Of a DNA stretch of 64,000 nt, positions 33,468 through 43,188 are shown one piece after another. The stretch lies in assembly GCF_001612615.1 (NCBI RefSeq), contig NZ_BDAU01000028.1:124001-188000 (forward strand), in the 5' to 3' direction. The number at the start of each line of letters is the position of its first letter. Position 1 is the first letter of the stretch. This DNA is from Nocardia amikacinitolerans NBRC 108937 (GTDB lineage: Bacteria; Actinomycetota; Actinomycetes; Mycobacteriales; Mycobacteriaceae). The translations under genes were made by a program, and so were the position numbers. The notes below the pieces were generated by a model. It searched no databases, was not told where the DNA came from, and saw only the letters and a list, made by a program, of their open reading frames with translations.

Positions 33468-34829
33468 ATGGACGATCCGCGGCGCTATGTGGTCATCGGC
33501 GGAGGACTGGCGGGGCTCGCGTCCGCGGTCTGGCTGGCCGAGGCCGGCAAACAGGTCACGCTTCTGGAGCGTCGCGGGAGGCTTGGCGGACGCACGCACG
33601 CCATGAAGGTCGATGCCGTCGACGATCTGCCCGACAACGGTCAGCACGTCATCGCCAGCGGCTACGAGCATTTGTTCCGCTATCTCACCAGCGTCGGCAC
33701 TCGCGAATACGTCGCCTTCCCGCATCGAGCCACCCTCCGGTGGCCGGACGGGCGCTCGGCGAGCATGTCCACCAAGGGATTCGCCGCGCTGCGAACCCTT
33801 TTCGGCGCACATCCCGACGCGAGTGTGCCGGACCGGCTCCGCGCGGCCCGCGCCACGATGCGTCTCGGGTGGCAATGTCTGCGCCAGCCCGCCGATCTCG
33901 CCGATCTCACCACCGAACAGTGGTTCCAGCGCGTCGGCATGCCCGCCAAAGCCCGTGAGGCGCTGTGGGATTGGCTCGCGCTCGGCATCGCCGCCGAGCC
34001 CGTGCAGCGGGAGTCGGCGAAGGTGTTCGCCGATGTCATGGCGACCGGCATCCGGCTGGGCGCCCGGCACCGGCGGCCGGTCACCATCGGCTACCCGACG
34101 ACCGACCTCGACACGCTGTATGTCACCGGGGCGCAGCGGGTTTTCCAGCGGCACGGGGTGGAGGTCAGGTACCGGGCGATCGCCCGGCGCATCCATATCA
34201 CCGACGGCAAGGTGACCGGCGTCGCCCTCGCCGACGGCTCGGTGCTGCCCGCCGACGCGGTGGTCTGCGCTGTGCCGAACTCCTCGATCGGCGGCCTGCT
34301 CGACGACCTGCCCGAGCACGCCGAAATCTACGCCGCCGCAGACAAACTCGGCTACACACCGATCGTCAGCACCAACCTCTACCTGGACCGCCCGCTGGGC
34401 ACCACGGCCGAGTTCGAGGCGCTGATCGGCGGCACCGGGGTCATCGACGAGGTCTTCGACCGCCAGCTGATGACCGGACGGAACACCGACAAGGCCTGGC
34501 TGTACTGCCTGACCACCAGCGGCGCCTACGAGCAGATCCACAAATCCAACGACGCGATCGTCGCCGAACAGCTCGACCTGCTGCGCCGCTACTACCCGGC
34601 GGCCGCCGAGGCCCGCGTCGTGCAGGCCCACGTCGTGCGCATGCCGAGGGCGACGTTCTCGCAGGTGCTCGGCACGCACGCGCTGCGCCCCGGCCAACGC
34701 ACCTCGGTCCCCACTCTGGTGCTCGCGGGCGACTGGACCGCCACCGACTGGTCGGCGACGATGGAGAGCGCGGTACAGAGTGCGGCGAAGGCCGTGGATC
34801 TCCTGCTTGCGCTACCGTCTGTGCCGTGA
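33468..34829 (+). CDS. HpnE-like FAD-dependent oxidoreductase
   Basis: A 453-residue flavin amine-oxidase/phytoene-desaturase superfamily protein closest to HpnE (hydroxysqualene dehydroxylase) in layout. Motifs are VVIGGGLAGLASAVWLAEAG (FAD), RRGRLGGRTHAM, DNGQHVIASGYEHLFRYL and the C-terminal LAGDWTATDWSATMESAV. The GCGAGAAGGG segment is a ribosome site. No squalene-synthase-like genes are adjacent, so hopanoid or carotenoid synthesis is not shown. It overlaps a TetR gene by four bases (GTGA) behind a strong palindromic operator, so it is ligand-inducible. Confidence 0.8.
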   Translation: MDDPRRYVVIGGGLAGLASAVWLAEAGKQVTLLERRGRLGGRTHAMKVDAVDDLPDNGQHVIASGYEHLFRYLTSVGTREYVAFPHRATLRWPDGRSASMSTKGFAALRTLFGAHPDASVPDRLRAARATMRLGWQCLRQPADLADLTTEQWFQRVGMPAKAREALWDWLALGIAAEPVQRESAKVFADVMATGIRLGARHRRPVTIGYPTTDLDTLYVTGAQRVFQRHGVEVRYRAIARRIHITDGKVTGVALADGSVLPADAVVCAVPNSSIGGLLDDLPEHAEIYAAADKLGYTPIVSTNLYLDRPLGTTAEFEALIGGTGVIDEVFDRQLMTGRNTDKAWLYCLTTSGAYEQIHKSNDAIVAEQLDLLRRYYPAAAEARVVQAHVVRMPRATFSQVLGTHALRPGQRTSVPTLVLAGDWTATDWSATMESAVQSAAKAVDLLLALPSVP

Positions 34830-35449
34830 CCACGGAGCGAGCCTCCCGCGCCCCCAAGCGGCGCATGTCTGCCACCGATCGCCGCAACCAACTGCTGGAC
34901 GTGGCCCGCGACATCGCCGCCGCCGAGGGGTTCGGCGCGGTCAGCATCGAGCGCGTCGCACGCACCGCCGACGTCGCGCGCGCCCTGGTCTATCAGCAGT
35001 TCACGGATCTATCCGGAATGATGTCGGCACTACTCGACCGGGAGACCGCGGTCGCGCTGGCCGGCGTGCGCAGTGTGGATTGGATCGGCACCGGCGACGA
35101 CGTCGACCAAGTCGGCCGCGGCGTGCTCGCCTACCTGCACGCCGCGCCGACCAGCTGGCGGATCATGCTCAGCCCGCCCGACGGCGGCCCGCCCGAGCTG
35201 CGCGACCGGCTCGAGACGGGTCGCGCCTACGCGCGGGCGATCGGCGCACGACACCTCTCGCGCTACGCCGGGATCACCATCGATCCGAACGGCGCGACGG
35301 AACGAATCATGCTGTCGGCCGTCGAGGAACTGGCTCGGCTGCACCTGACCGACCCGACCGCGTATCCGGACGAGCTCGTGCTGCGCTACCTGCGCTCGCT
35401 GGTGGACTGGGCCGTCGGCGTCGAGACAAGAGCGCTCGACCGCGCCTGA
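34826..35449 (+). CDS. TetR-family regulator
   Basis: A 207-residue TetR-family repressor. A basic N-terminus precedes the helix-turn-helix (NQLLDVARDIAAAEGFGAVS, RTADVARALVYQQFTDLSG). The C-terminal helical domain resembles mycobacterial repressors of lipid enzymes, without a named match. GTG 34826 overlaps the FAD-enzyme stop (GTGA). It probably binds the 35-base palindrome upstream of the operon. Confidence 0.85.
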   Translation: MTTERASRAPKRRMSATDRRNQLLDVARDIAAAEGFGAVSIERVARTADVARALVYQQFTDLSGMMSALLDRETAVALAGVRSVDWIGTGDDVDQVGRGVLAYLHAAPTSWRIMLSPPDGGPPELRDRLETGRAYARAIGARHLSRYAGITIDPNGATERIMLSAVEELARLHLTDPTAYPDELVLRYLRSLVDWAVGVETRALDRA

Positions 35450-35543
35450 ATCCTCCTCGGACGCAACCCATCCCACCGACCGCGCGGCTCAGCCGTCGAC
35501 GGCATCCGCGCCCGGATTGTGGGCGCTGTTCTGCGGCAGCGAC

Positions 35544-35696
35544 CGAACGGCTCAGCTATCCAAGGGCACGGATCCAAATCCAGCGCCGCAATTCCGCACG
35601 CGGCGACTCAGCAGCTCAACCATCCGAGCCCACCGGCTCCAGAATCCACCGGCGACCCAGCAACTCAACTATCCGAGGGCACGGGCTCCAGAATCT
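35544..35696. repeat. Tandem repeats of the glpD2 3' end
   Basis: Two adjacent copies, 35601-35647 and 35650-35696 (period 49 bases), share a core close to CAACTATCCGAGGGCACGGG and a trailing CTCCAGAATC. A more diverged third copy lies near 35544-35581. The rightmost copy encodes the last codons and stop of glpD2; the others lie beyond the stop. Confidence 0.7.
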
Positions 35697-37398
35697 GTGG
35701 CCGCGGTTCCGGTGCGGCGATCCGCAGCGCGTCGGCGGAGACGTCGTCGGGCTGGGTCTGCGACCGGATCTCGGCTTGGACCCGCGCCTGATACGTCCGG
35801 ATCTCGCGGTCGATCTCCGCCTCGTCCCAGCCGAGGACCGGCGCGACCAACCGCGCCACCTGTTCGGCGCAGTGCGCGCCGCGGTGCGAGTACTCGATGG
35901 AGATCCTGGTGCGGCGGGCCAGGATGTCGTCCAGGTGCAGCGCGCCCTCGGCCGCCGCCGCGTACACGGCCTCCACCTGGAGGTACGAGGGCGCCTCGGT
36001 GATCGGCTGCAACAGTTCCGGCTTGCCCTCGGCCAACGCCATCACCTCGTCGATCAGCGACCCGTAACGATCGAGCAGGTGCTTGACCCGGTACGGATGG
36101 ATGCCGTACGCCTCTGCCAGCTGCACGGTCTGATTGACCAGCGCGAAGTAACCGTCCGCGCCGAGCAGCGGCACCTTCTCGGTGATCGACGGCGAGACCC
36201 TGGCCGGAATGTCTTGTGCCGCTTCGTCCACCGCGTCGTAGGCCATCACGCGGTAGGTGGTGTACTTGCCGCCCGCGATCGCGACAAGACCCGGCGCGAT
36301 CCTGGCCACCGCGTGCTCCCTGGACAGCTTGGACGTGGAATCGCTCTCGCCCGCGAGCAGCGGCCGCAGTCCCGCGTAGACGCCGGTGATGTCGTCGCTG
36401 GTCAGCGGGGTGACGAGCACCTGGTTCACCCGGTCGAGCAGGTAGTCGATGTCCGCCTTGGTCGCGGCCGGGTGCGCCAGGTCCAGATTCCAGTCGGTGT
36501 CGGTGGTGCCGATGATCCAGAACGCGCCCCACGGGATGACGAACAACACCGAGGTGGCCGTGCGCAGGATGATCGCGGTGTCGCTGACGATCCGGTCGCG
36601 CGGCACCACGACGTGCACGCCCTTGGAGGCGCGCACGTGGAAGCGGCCGCGATTGTGCGAGAGAGCTTGGACCTCGTCGGTCCACACGCCGGTCGCGTTG
36701 ATCACCACGTGCCCCCGCGCCTCGCCGGAACGCCCGTCCTCGCTGTCGCGGATCCGCACGCCGACGATCCGATCCGCCTCCCGCAGGAACCCGACGACCT
36801 GGGTGGAGGTGCGGATCACCGCGCCGTAGTGCGCGGCCGTGCGCGCGACCGTCATGGTGTGGCGGGCGTCGTCGACGACCGTGTCGTAATAGCTGACGCC
36901 GCCGATCAGCGAGTCGCGCCGCAGCCCGGGCGCCAGCCGCAGCGCGCCCGCTCGCGTCAGATGGCGTTGTCCGGGAACGGATTTCGCGCCGCCCATGGTG
37001 TCGTAGAGCACCAGACCCGCCGCGACGTACGGCCGTTCCCAGCCGCGGTGGGTCAGCGGGTACAGGAAGCGCAGCGGCTTCACCAGGTGCGGCGACAGCG
37101 TGGCGAGCGCGAGCTCACGCTCCCGCAGCGCCTCGCGCACCAGTCCGAACTCCAACTGCTCCAGATACCGCAACCCGCCGTGGAACATCTTCGACGACCG
37201 GCTCGACGTTCCGGAGGCCAGATCACGCGCCTCCACCAGCGCGACCGAGAGACCGCGGGTCGCCGCGTCGAGCGCGATGCCCGCGCCGACCACCCCGCCG
37301 CCGATGACCACCACGTCGAAATGTTCCTTGCCCAACCGCTCCCAGGCCGCGCGCCGCTGCTCGGGGCCCAGGGCCTGCGATTCCGGTTTCATGGTCAT
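35665..37398 (-). CDS. glpD2: Glycerol-3-phosphate dehydrogenase, FAD-dependent
   Basis: A 577-residue GlpD that oxidises glycerol-3-phosphate to dihydroxyacetone phosphate and passes electrons to quinone at the membrane. The FAD motif VVIGGGVVGAGIALDAATRG lies at residues 29-48; SSKMFHGGLRYLEQLEFGLV and the C-terminal GlpD domain (residues 420-560) are present. GGAGGAG lies six bases before ATG 37398. It is divergent from glpK, a sensible pathway pair, and occupies the same relative place as glpD2 in M. tuberculosis. The last eight residues LEPVPSDS derive from a tandemly repeated DNA segment. Confidence 0.92.
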   Translation of the reverse strand: MTMKPESQALGPEQRRAAWERLGKEHFDVVVIGGGVVGAGIALDAATRGLSVALVEARDLASGTSSRSSKMFHGGLRYLEQLEFGLVREALRERELALATLSPHLVKPLRFLYPLTHRGWERPYVAAGLVLYDTMGGAKSVPGQRHLTRAGALRLAPGLRRDSLIGGVSYYDTVVDDARHTMTVARTAAHYGAVIRTSTQVVGFLREADRIVGVRIRDSEDGRSGEARGHVVINATGVWTDEVQALSHNRGRFHVRASKGVHVVVPRDRIVSDTAIILRTATSVLFVIPWGAFWIIGTTDTDWNLDLAHPAATKADIDYLLDRVNQVLVTPLTSDDITGVYAGLRPLLAGESDSTSKLSREHAVARIAPGLVAIAGGKYTTYRVMAYDAVDEAAQDIPARVSPSITEKVPLLGADGYFALVNQTVQLAEAYGIHPYRVKHLLDRYGSLIDEVMALAEGKPELLQPITEAPSYLQVEAVYAAAAEGALHLDDILARRTRISIEYSHRGAHCAEQVARLVAPVLGWDEAEIDREIRTYQARVQAEIRSQTQPDDVSADALRIAAPEPRPQILEPVPSDS

Positions 37399-37611
37399 GC
37401 TCGACTCCTCCAGCCGACGCGCCTGCGTCGGACGTCGCGGGTCTTCACGGGCACAGATCGAGCTGTTCTGTACAGGCTATGCGAATCGCCGCACCGAGCG
37501 CCGGTCGGCGCGGGCTCCGTGTGTCGTCCAGAACTACTCGCCGGTAACCATCTCAGCCTAATCGGGTGGCGTGCCTGTCGCGATGTGATACCGAGCGCGC
37601 GGGACGTTTAG

Positions 37612-37617
37612 TAGCCT
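37612..37617 (+). promoter_or_regulatory. -10 element of glpK, leaderless
   Basis: TAGCCT ends six bases before the glpK ATG with no ribosome-binding site between, implying transcription begins at the start codon. Confidence 0.55.
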
Positions 37618-37623
37618 GCTGCC

Positions 37624-39120
<1,497 letters not shown>

Positions 39121-39147
39121 CGCGGGCGCGCTGGGTCGACCGACACA

Positions 39148-39165
39148 GGGGCGTACGGCCGCCCC
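39148..39165 (+). terminator. Hairpin after glpK
   Basis: GGGGCG - TACGGC - CGCCCC, a six-base GC-only stem with a six-base loop starting 28 bases past the glpK stop. There is no U-tract, as is common in actinobacteria. Confidence 0.4.
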
Positions 39166-39239
39166 GTGGGCGCGAACACCCGACAGACGCGAGGGCGCTA
39201 CGGCCCAAGCATGCTGAATCGAATGCCACAGCGGCGCTG

Positions 39240-39398
39240 CCCGACGCCGGGCACAGACCCAACCGACGCTGGTCCCGCGTCCAGAATGGTCGGCGCGGTA
39301 ACCGACAGAAGGCCACCGCCATCCCGCCGGACCGACTGGACGTCACCTTCAGTAACCCGACCTGCGTTCCCGACGCCGGGCGCTGACCCGATCGACGC
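39240..39398. repeat. Direct repeat in glpK-aminotransferase gap
   Basis: CCCGACGCCGGGCACAGACC at 39240 recurs as CCCGACGCCGGGCGCTGACC at 39369 with similar following bases, about 30 bases per copy and 129 bases apart. The 303-base gap 39121-39423 between the convergent genes otherwise holds only the glpK hairpin and no gene. Confidence 0.5.
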
Positions 39399-39423
39399 GG
39401 CCCCGGGGCGACGCCGACCGACG

Positions 39424-40602
39424 TTATCCGGCGTGTGCGGTGGCCAGACGGTCGATGGCTTCCTCGAGCACCGCCGCTTCGGAGGTGGTGAAGCACATCC
39501 GCATCGAGTTGCGGTAGCCCTTCTCGACCGCGAACGCGGCGCCCGGCACGTAGGCGACGCCCGCCTCCAGCGCGCGCGGCAGCAGCTGCTGGGTGTCGGT
39601 GCCGTCGGTGAAATCGGCCCAGACGAACATGCCGCCCGCGGCGTCGGTGCAGGCGACGCGGTCGCCGAAGCCGGTGCGCACGGCGTGCACAAGCGCCTTG
39701 GCCCGCTCGCCGTAGACGCCGCGCACGTGGTCCACGTGCGTGGTGAGCCAGTCCCGGTCCGCGAGCAGGTCGGCCGCGATCTGCTGGGTGAGCGCCGAAC
39801 CACACAGGTCCGCACCCTGTTTCAGCAATTCCACCGCCCGGCACACCGCGTCGGGGGCGACCATCCAGCCGACCCGCAGGCTCGGCGACAGGATCTTGGA
39901 GGCGCTGGAGAGCCGAATCACGTTGGGCGAGTAGGTCGCGACCGGCTCCGGGGCGGGCCGGTCGAACCAGAGCTCGCCGTACGGGTCGTCCTCGATCACC
40001 CAGAATCCTTGCGCCGCAGCCAGTTCCGCGAGCTCACGGCGGCGCGCGGTACTCATGGTGACCCCGCCCGGATTGTGGAAGTTGCTCACCGTGTGCACCA
40101 CCGCGGGCCGCTCGCCGCGCGCGAGCAGTTCGCGCAGCACGTCGACGCGCATGCCCTCGCCGTCCAGCGGCACGGCGACGATGCGCGCTCCGGCCGCACG
40201 GAACACCTGGAGCGCACCGACGTACGCCGGATCCTCGACGACAACCAGTGCACCCGGGTCGATCAGCACCTCGGCGAGCAGCGACAACGCCTGCTGCGAG
40301 CCGTGCGTCACGAACACCTCGTCGATCGGCACCCGGCGCCCGAGCCGGGCGGACTCGCGCTCGGCGAGCACGTCGCGCAGCGGCGCCCATCCGGGCGATT
40401 CGGTGTATTGCAGGCAGCCTGGTCCACGCAGCGCCACCTCGGCCGCGGCGGCGATGCGCTCGCGTGGCATCAGCTCGGCATCCGGCAATCCGCCCGCGAG
40501 GCTGATCACCTCGGCACGCGCGGTGAGCTTGAGCAGGTCACGAATCGCCGAGCTCTTCAGTCCGCCGAGCTTGGCTGCCAGCGGTGGAACAGTCGGCGAC
40601 AT
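39424..40602 (-). CDS. PLP-dependent aminotransferase, class I/II
   Basis: A 392-residue fold-type I aminotransferase resembling 2-aminoadipate/aromatic-type transferases. It has ISLAGGLPDAELMPRERI near the N-terminus, YTESPGWAPLRDVLAERE, the PNFHNP-type segment VSNFHNPGGVTMS, DDPYGELWF, and the PLP-lysine motif SSASKILSPSLRVGW. ATG 40602 follows GGGAGG by seven bases; an upstream ATG at 40638 lacks a site. Converges with glpK. Substrate not determined. Confidence 0.87.
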   Translation of the reverse strand: MSPTVPPLAAKLGGLKSSAIRDLLKLTARAEVISLAGGLPDAELMPRERIAAAAEVALRGPGCLQYTESPGWAPLRDVLAERESARLGRRVPIDEVFVTHGSQQALSLLAEVLIDPGALVVVEDPAYVGALQVFRAAGARIVAVPLDGEGMRVDVLRELLARGERPAVVHTVSNFHNPGGVTMSTARRRELAELAAAQGFWVIEDDPYGELWFDRPAPEPVATYSPNVIRLSSASKILSPSLRVGWMVAPDAVCRAVELLKQGADLCGSALTQQIAADLLADRDWLTTHVDHVRGVYGERAKALVHAVRTGFGDRVACTDAAGGMFVWADFTDGTDTQQLLPRALEAGVAYVPGAAFAVEKGYRNSMRMCFTTSEAAVLEEAIDRLATAHAG

Positions 40603-40660
40603 GGAAACCTCCCAGGGGAACGCCACGGTACGCGTCATCCCACTGTGTCACACCGCTACC

Positions 40661-40692
40661 AGAATATGAAATTCTAATCTCAAATAATGAGA
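40661..40692. promoter_or_regulatory. Two small palindromes in aminotransferase promoter
   Basis: AGAAT-ATGAA-ATTCT (40661-40675) and TCTCA-AATAA-TGAGA (40678-40692) lie side by side in the AT-rich promoter of the leftward aminotransferase gene. They may be operator half-sites; the regulator is not adjacent. Confidence 0.35.
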
Positions 40693-40702
40693 CGGCCGCG
40701 GC

Positions 40703-41767
40703 TCACCACGACCGTGCTCGCATGCTCAGGATCAGCGTCTTACCGTCCCGGCTGACGGTCTGCACCACCTGGGGATAGACGATGGGTGCGCTGTTGGGTT
40801 GGTATTGGGTCAGGTCGACCTCGAAGGTGTCGGGGTTCACCTGGGCGATGCGCAGGCAGTGCGTGGTGCCGACCGGGATCTGCTCGTTGATGGCGGCCTG
40901 AATGGTCTCGGCCGGTGAGACGTTGACCGAATCGGGCGCCACGTACCTGCGCGCCTGCTCGCCGCTGCGCTCGACGTAGAACCCGTACTGGAAGCCGAGA
41001 ATCGCGTCGGGACCCGAGTCGAATCCACCGGGGCCGTTCCCGACCGTCACCCTGTCGTCCTTGCTTGGCACGCAGCCCCGCCCGACGCTCGAGTCCGATG
41101 TCGGCGCGGCCGTCGTGCCTTCGTCACCGCCGCCGTTGACCGCGACGATGGTCACCACCAGACCGATCAGCACGGCGACCGCGGCCGCGACACCGCCCAC
41201 GATCCAGCGTTTGTTGCCGTCGGAGCCGCCGGTCGTCGCGACGGGCGCGCCGGGCGCGAGCCGCTTGGCGATCGGATCGTCGGCCCAGGACAGGCCGGGG
41301 TCGGCGGCGGGCGGCGGCTTGGGCACCTCACCGGATTCGCTCGGGCTGTTCCACCAGCGTTCCGGGGCGCCCGCGGTCGGCGCCGCGGTGTGCCGCACGG
41401 TCGCGTCGGCGGACACGTCCCGCTCGACGTCGCGTGCGGGCGCGGGAGGGGCCTGCGGCGCGGGCGGCGCGTCCGGGAAGACCGTCGTATCCGGAGCGCG
41501 GTACTGCGGCGGCGTCGGCGGCACCGGCGGCGCCTCCGCGGCGGGCCGCCAGCCGACGTCCGGATGGTCGCCAGGGGGTTCGGGCCACTGCGGGCCGACC
41601 TCCCCCAGCTGCGGACCACCGAACTCGCTCAGCGGCGGACCGAAATCGCCGCCGCCGACCGACGGGCCGAAATCCCCTGTCGGCGGACCGAAATCGCTCA
41701 GCGGCGGACCGAACTGCGACCCGGGCTTGTCGGCTTCGTTGTCCTTCGCGTCACCTTCGGAGCCCAC
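40703..41767 (-). CDS. Proline-rich single-pass membrane protein
   Basis: A protein of about 354 residues. The N-terminal about 190 residues are cytoplasmic, rich in Pro, Gly and Asp, with repeats like QFGPPLSDFGPPTGDFGPS. One membrane helix (WIVGGVAAAVAVLIGLVVTI, residues about 190-210) follows, and an outer domain of about 140 residues contains GRGCVPSK, AILGFQYGFYVERSG and a paired cysteine in GTTHCLRIAQ. I do not recognise the outer domain with certainty; similar envelope proteins are frequent in mycolic-acid bacteria. GTG 41767 is chosen over TTG 41773 because AAAGGATTGGGT fits it better. It is the second gene after the secreted Pro-rich gene but beyond a strong terminator. Confidence 0.65.
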   Translation of the reverse strand: MGSEGDAKDNEADKPGSQFGPPLSDFGPPTGDFGPSVGGGDFGPPLSEFGGPQLGEVGPQWPEPPGDHPDVGWRPAAEAPPVPPTPPQYRAPDTTVFPDAPPAPQAPPAPARDVERDVSADATVRHTAAPTAGAPERWWNSPSESGEVPKPPPAADPGLSWADDPIAKRLAPGAPVATTGGSDGNKRWIVGGVAAAVAVLIGLVVTIVAVNGGGDEGTTAAPTSDSSVGRGCVPSKDDRVTVGNGPGGFDSGPDAILGFQYGFYVERSGEQARRYVAPDSVNVSPAETIQAAINEQIPVGTTHCLRIAQVNPDTFEVDLTQYQPNSAPIVYPQVVQTVSRDGKTLILSMRARSW

Positions 41768-41790
41768 ACCCAATCCTTTCCCCAGAACAC

Positions 41791-41826
41791 ACGGGTGGGG
41801 CGGTCGAGAACGACCGCCCCACCCGT
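41791..41826 (-). terminator. Strong terminator hairpin after proline-rich secreted gene
   Basis: ACGGGTGGGGCGGTCG - AGAA - CGACCGCCCCACCCGT, perfect 16-base arms with a four-base loop, 14 bases after the stop of the gene on its right. It ends only 24 bases before the start of the next leftward gene, so it separates the two. Confidence 0.75.
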
Positions 41827-41839
41827 TGAACAGCTCGTG

Positions 41840-42910
41840 TCAGTACTGGAACGAGCCACCCCACTGCGTGGTCACGCCAGCCACGTTGACCGTCTGCGGA
41901 GCCAAGTCGCCCGGCGGGACAATCGGCGGAAGTTTAACCTGCGAAGCGGCTTCCAGCGCGGCGGCACCACCCGGCTGAGCGGCGATCCACTGCTCGACCG
42001 ACGCCTTGGCCAGGTTCACCTGGGTGGTGTCGAGCACGAACGAGTTGGTGTTCGGGGCCAGACCCTCGCCACCGGTGTAGCTGGTGACCTTGATCGTGTT
42101 CACGTCGACGAACTCGACCGACACACCGGCCTCGCCCTTACCGGTCGGGGTGTTGTACCCGATCGTGCCGACGTAACCCGCCTCGTTGCTGAAGTGGTGG
42201 GTGTTGGCCACGTAACCGGGCAGCACGGCGCCGCCGTCGATGTTCGCGCCGAATTCCTGGTGCGGACCGCTCATCTCGACGACCGGGGCGGCGGGCGCGG
42301 CCTGCAGGCGCGGTGCCTGCCAGCGCGGTTCCTGCACCAGCGTTTCCGACTCCGACGGCGCGGAGGAGCCCGGCCGATCCGGCTGCGCGGCACGCGCGTC
42401 GGCATCGCCGCCCGGCTGAGCGCCGCTCTCGCCACCCGGACGGGTTTCGCCCGGCTGACCCGGCTTCGGCTCTTCGGCCTCGGTACCCGGAACCACGACC
42501 GGCTGCGCGGGCTCGGTCTGGCCCGGCACCGGCAGCGGCGCGACGCGCGGGCTGGTGACGCCCGGCTGGCTCGGCACGGTTAGTTTCGGATCCTTCTTCG
42601 GATCCGGCATCACCTGGTTCGGATCCGGGGTGTTGACACCCGGCTGGCTCGGGGTCGGCGAGCTCTCCGGCTTGTTCGGGTCCGACTGTTCGGTGTTGCC
42701 CGGATCCGGCTTGGTGGTCTCCGGAGTGTTCTGCGCCTCCGGCGTCTCGGTGCCCGGCTGGACCGGAGCCGGCGTGGTCGGCGTGCTCGGATCGTTCGGA
42801 ACTGCCCCCGCCGGCGCCGCGAACAATGTAGCCACGGCAGCCGCGGTGGCCAGTGGCAATGATGTGCTCGCCATCGCTCGCTGCGCCCGACTCGGCTTAC
42901 GATGTTTCAC
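41840..42910 (-). CDS. Proline-rich secreted protein
   Basis: A 356-residue exported protein. The N-terminus KHRKPSRAQRAMASTS is basic, then a hydrophobic core with a likely cleavage site AAPAGA near residue 38. Residues 40-205 are a long Pro/Thr/Glu/Asp-rich linker (for example TPTTPAPVQPGTETPEAQ), and the C-terminal about 140 residues form a conserved-looking domain (GPHQEFGANIDGGAVLPGYV, then EFVDVNTIKVTSYTGG). I do not recognise the domain; it may anchor in or cross the envelope. GTG 42910 is chosen since the downstream ATG would remove the basic region. Confidence 0.6.
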   Translation of the reverse strand: MKHRKPSRAQRAMASTSLPLATAAAVATLFAAPAGAVPNDPSTPTTPAPVQPGTETPEAQNTPETTKPDPGNTEQSDPNKPESSPTPSQPGVNTPDPNQVMPDPKKDPKLTVPSQPGVTSPRVAPLPVPGQTEPAQPVVVPGTEAEEPKPGQPGETRPGGESGAQPGGDADARAAQPDRPGSSAPSESETLVQEPRWQAPRLQAAPAAPVVEMSGPHQEFGANIDGGAVLPGYVANTHHFSNEAGYVGTIGYNTPTGKGEAGVSVEFVDVNTIKVTSYTGGEGLAPNTNSFVLDTTQVNLAKASVEQWIAAQPGGAAALEAASQVKLPPIVPPGDLAPQTVNVAGVTTQWGGSFQY

Positions 42911-43188
42911 TTTTCGCCAATCCCTTTCCCGGGTGCGGCCGAATCGGTCGCACTCAGTTTGTCCCTGGTGAGACGCGCCTCGATCGCCGAACAACCCGAG
43001 GGCCGTTCGCTGTTCGGTTTCGGAAAGGACCTTCCCCCCACACCAGAACCACGCGACCGCCCGCCGATCGCATCTCTGCGGGCAGTCAACCACATGTGCG
43101 GCGTGCAGGCAACGCAGTGAAATACCCGAGCCGACAACGTCACTCGACGCGTCGACCGACATCGCCGCGAGAACCGCGGCGCCGCGCG

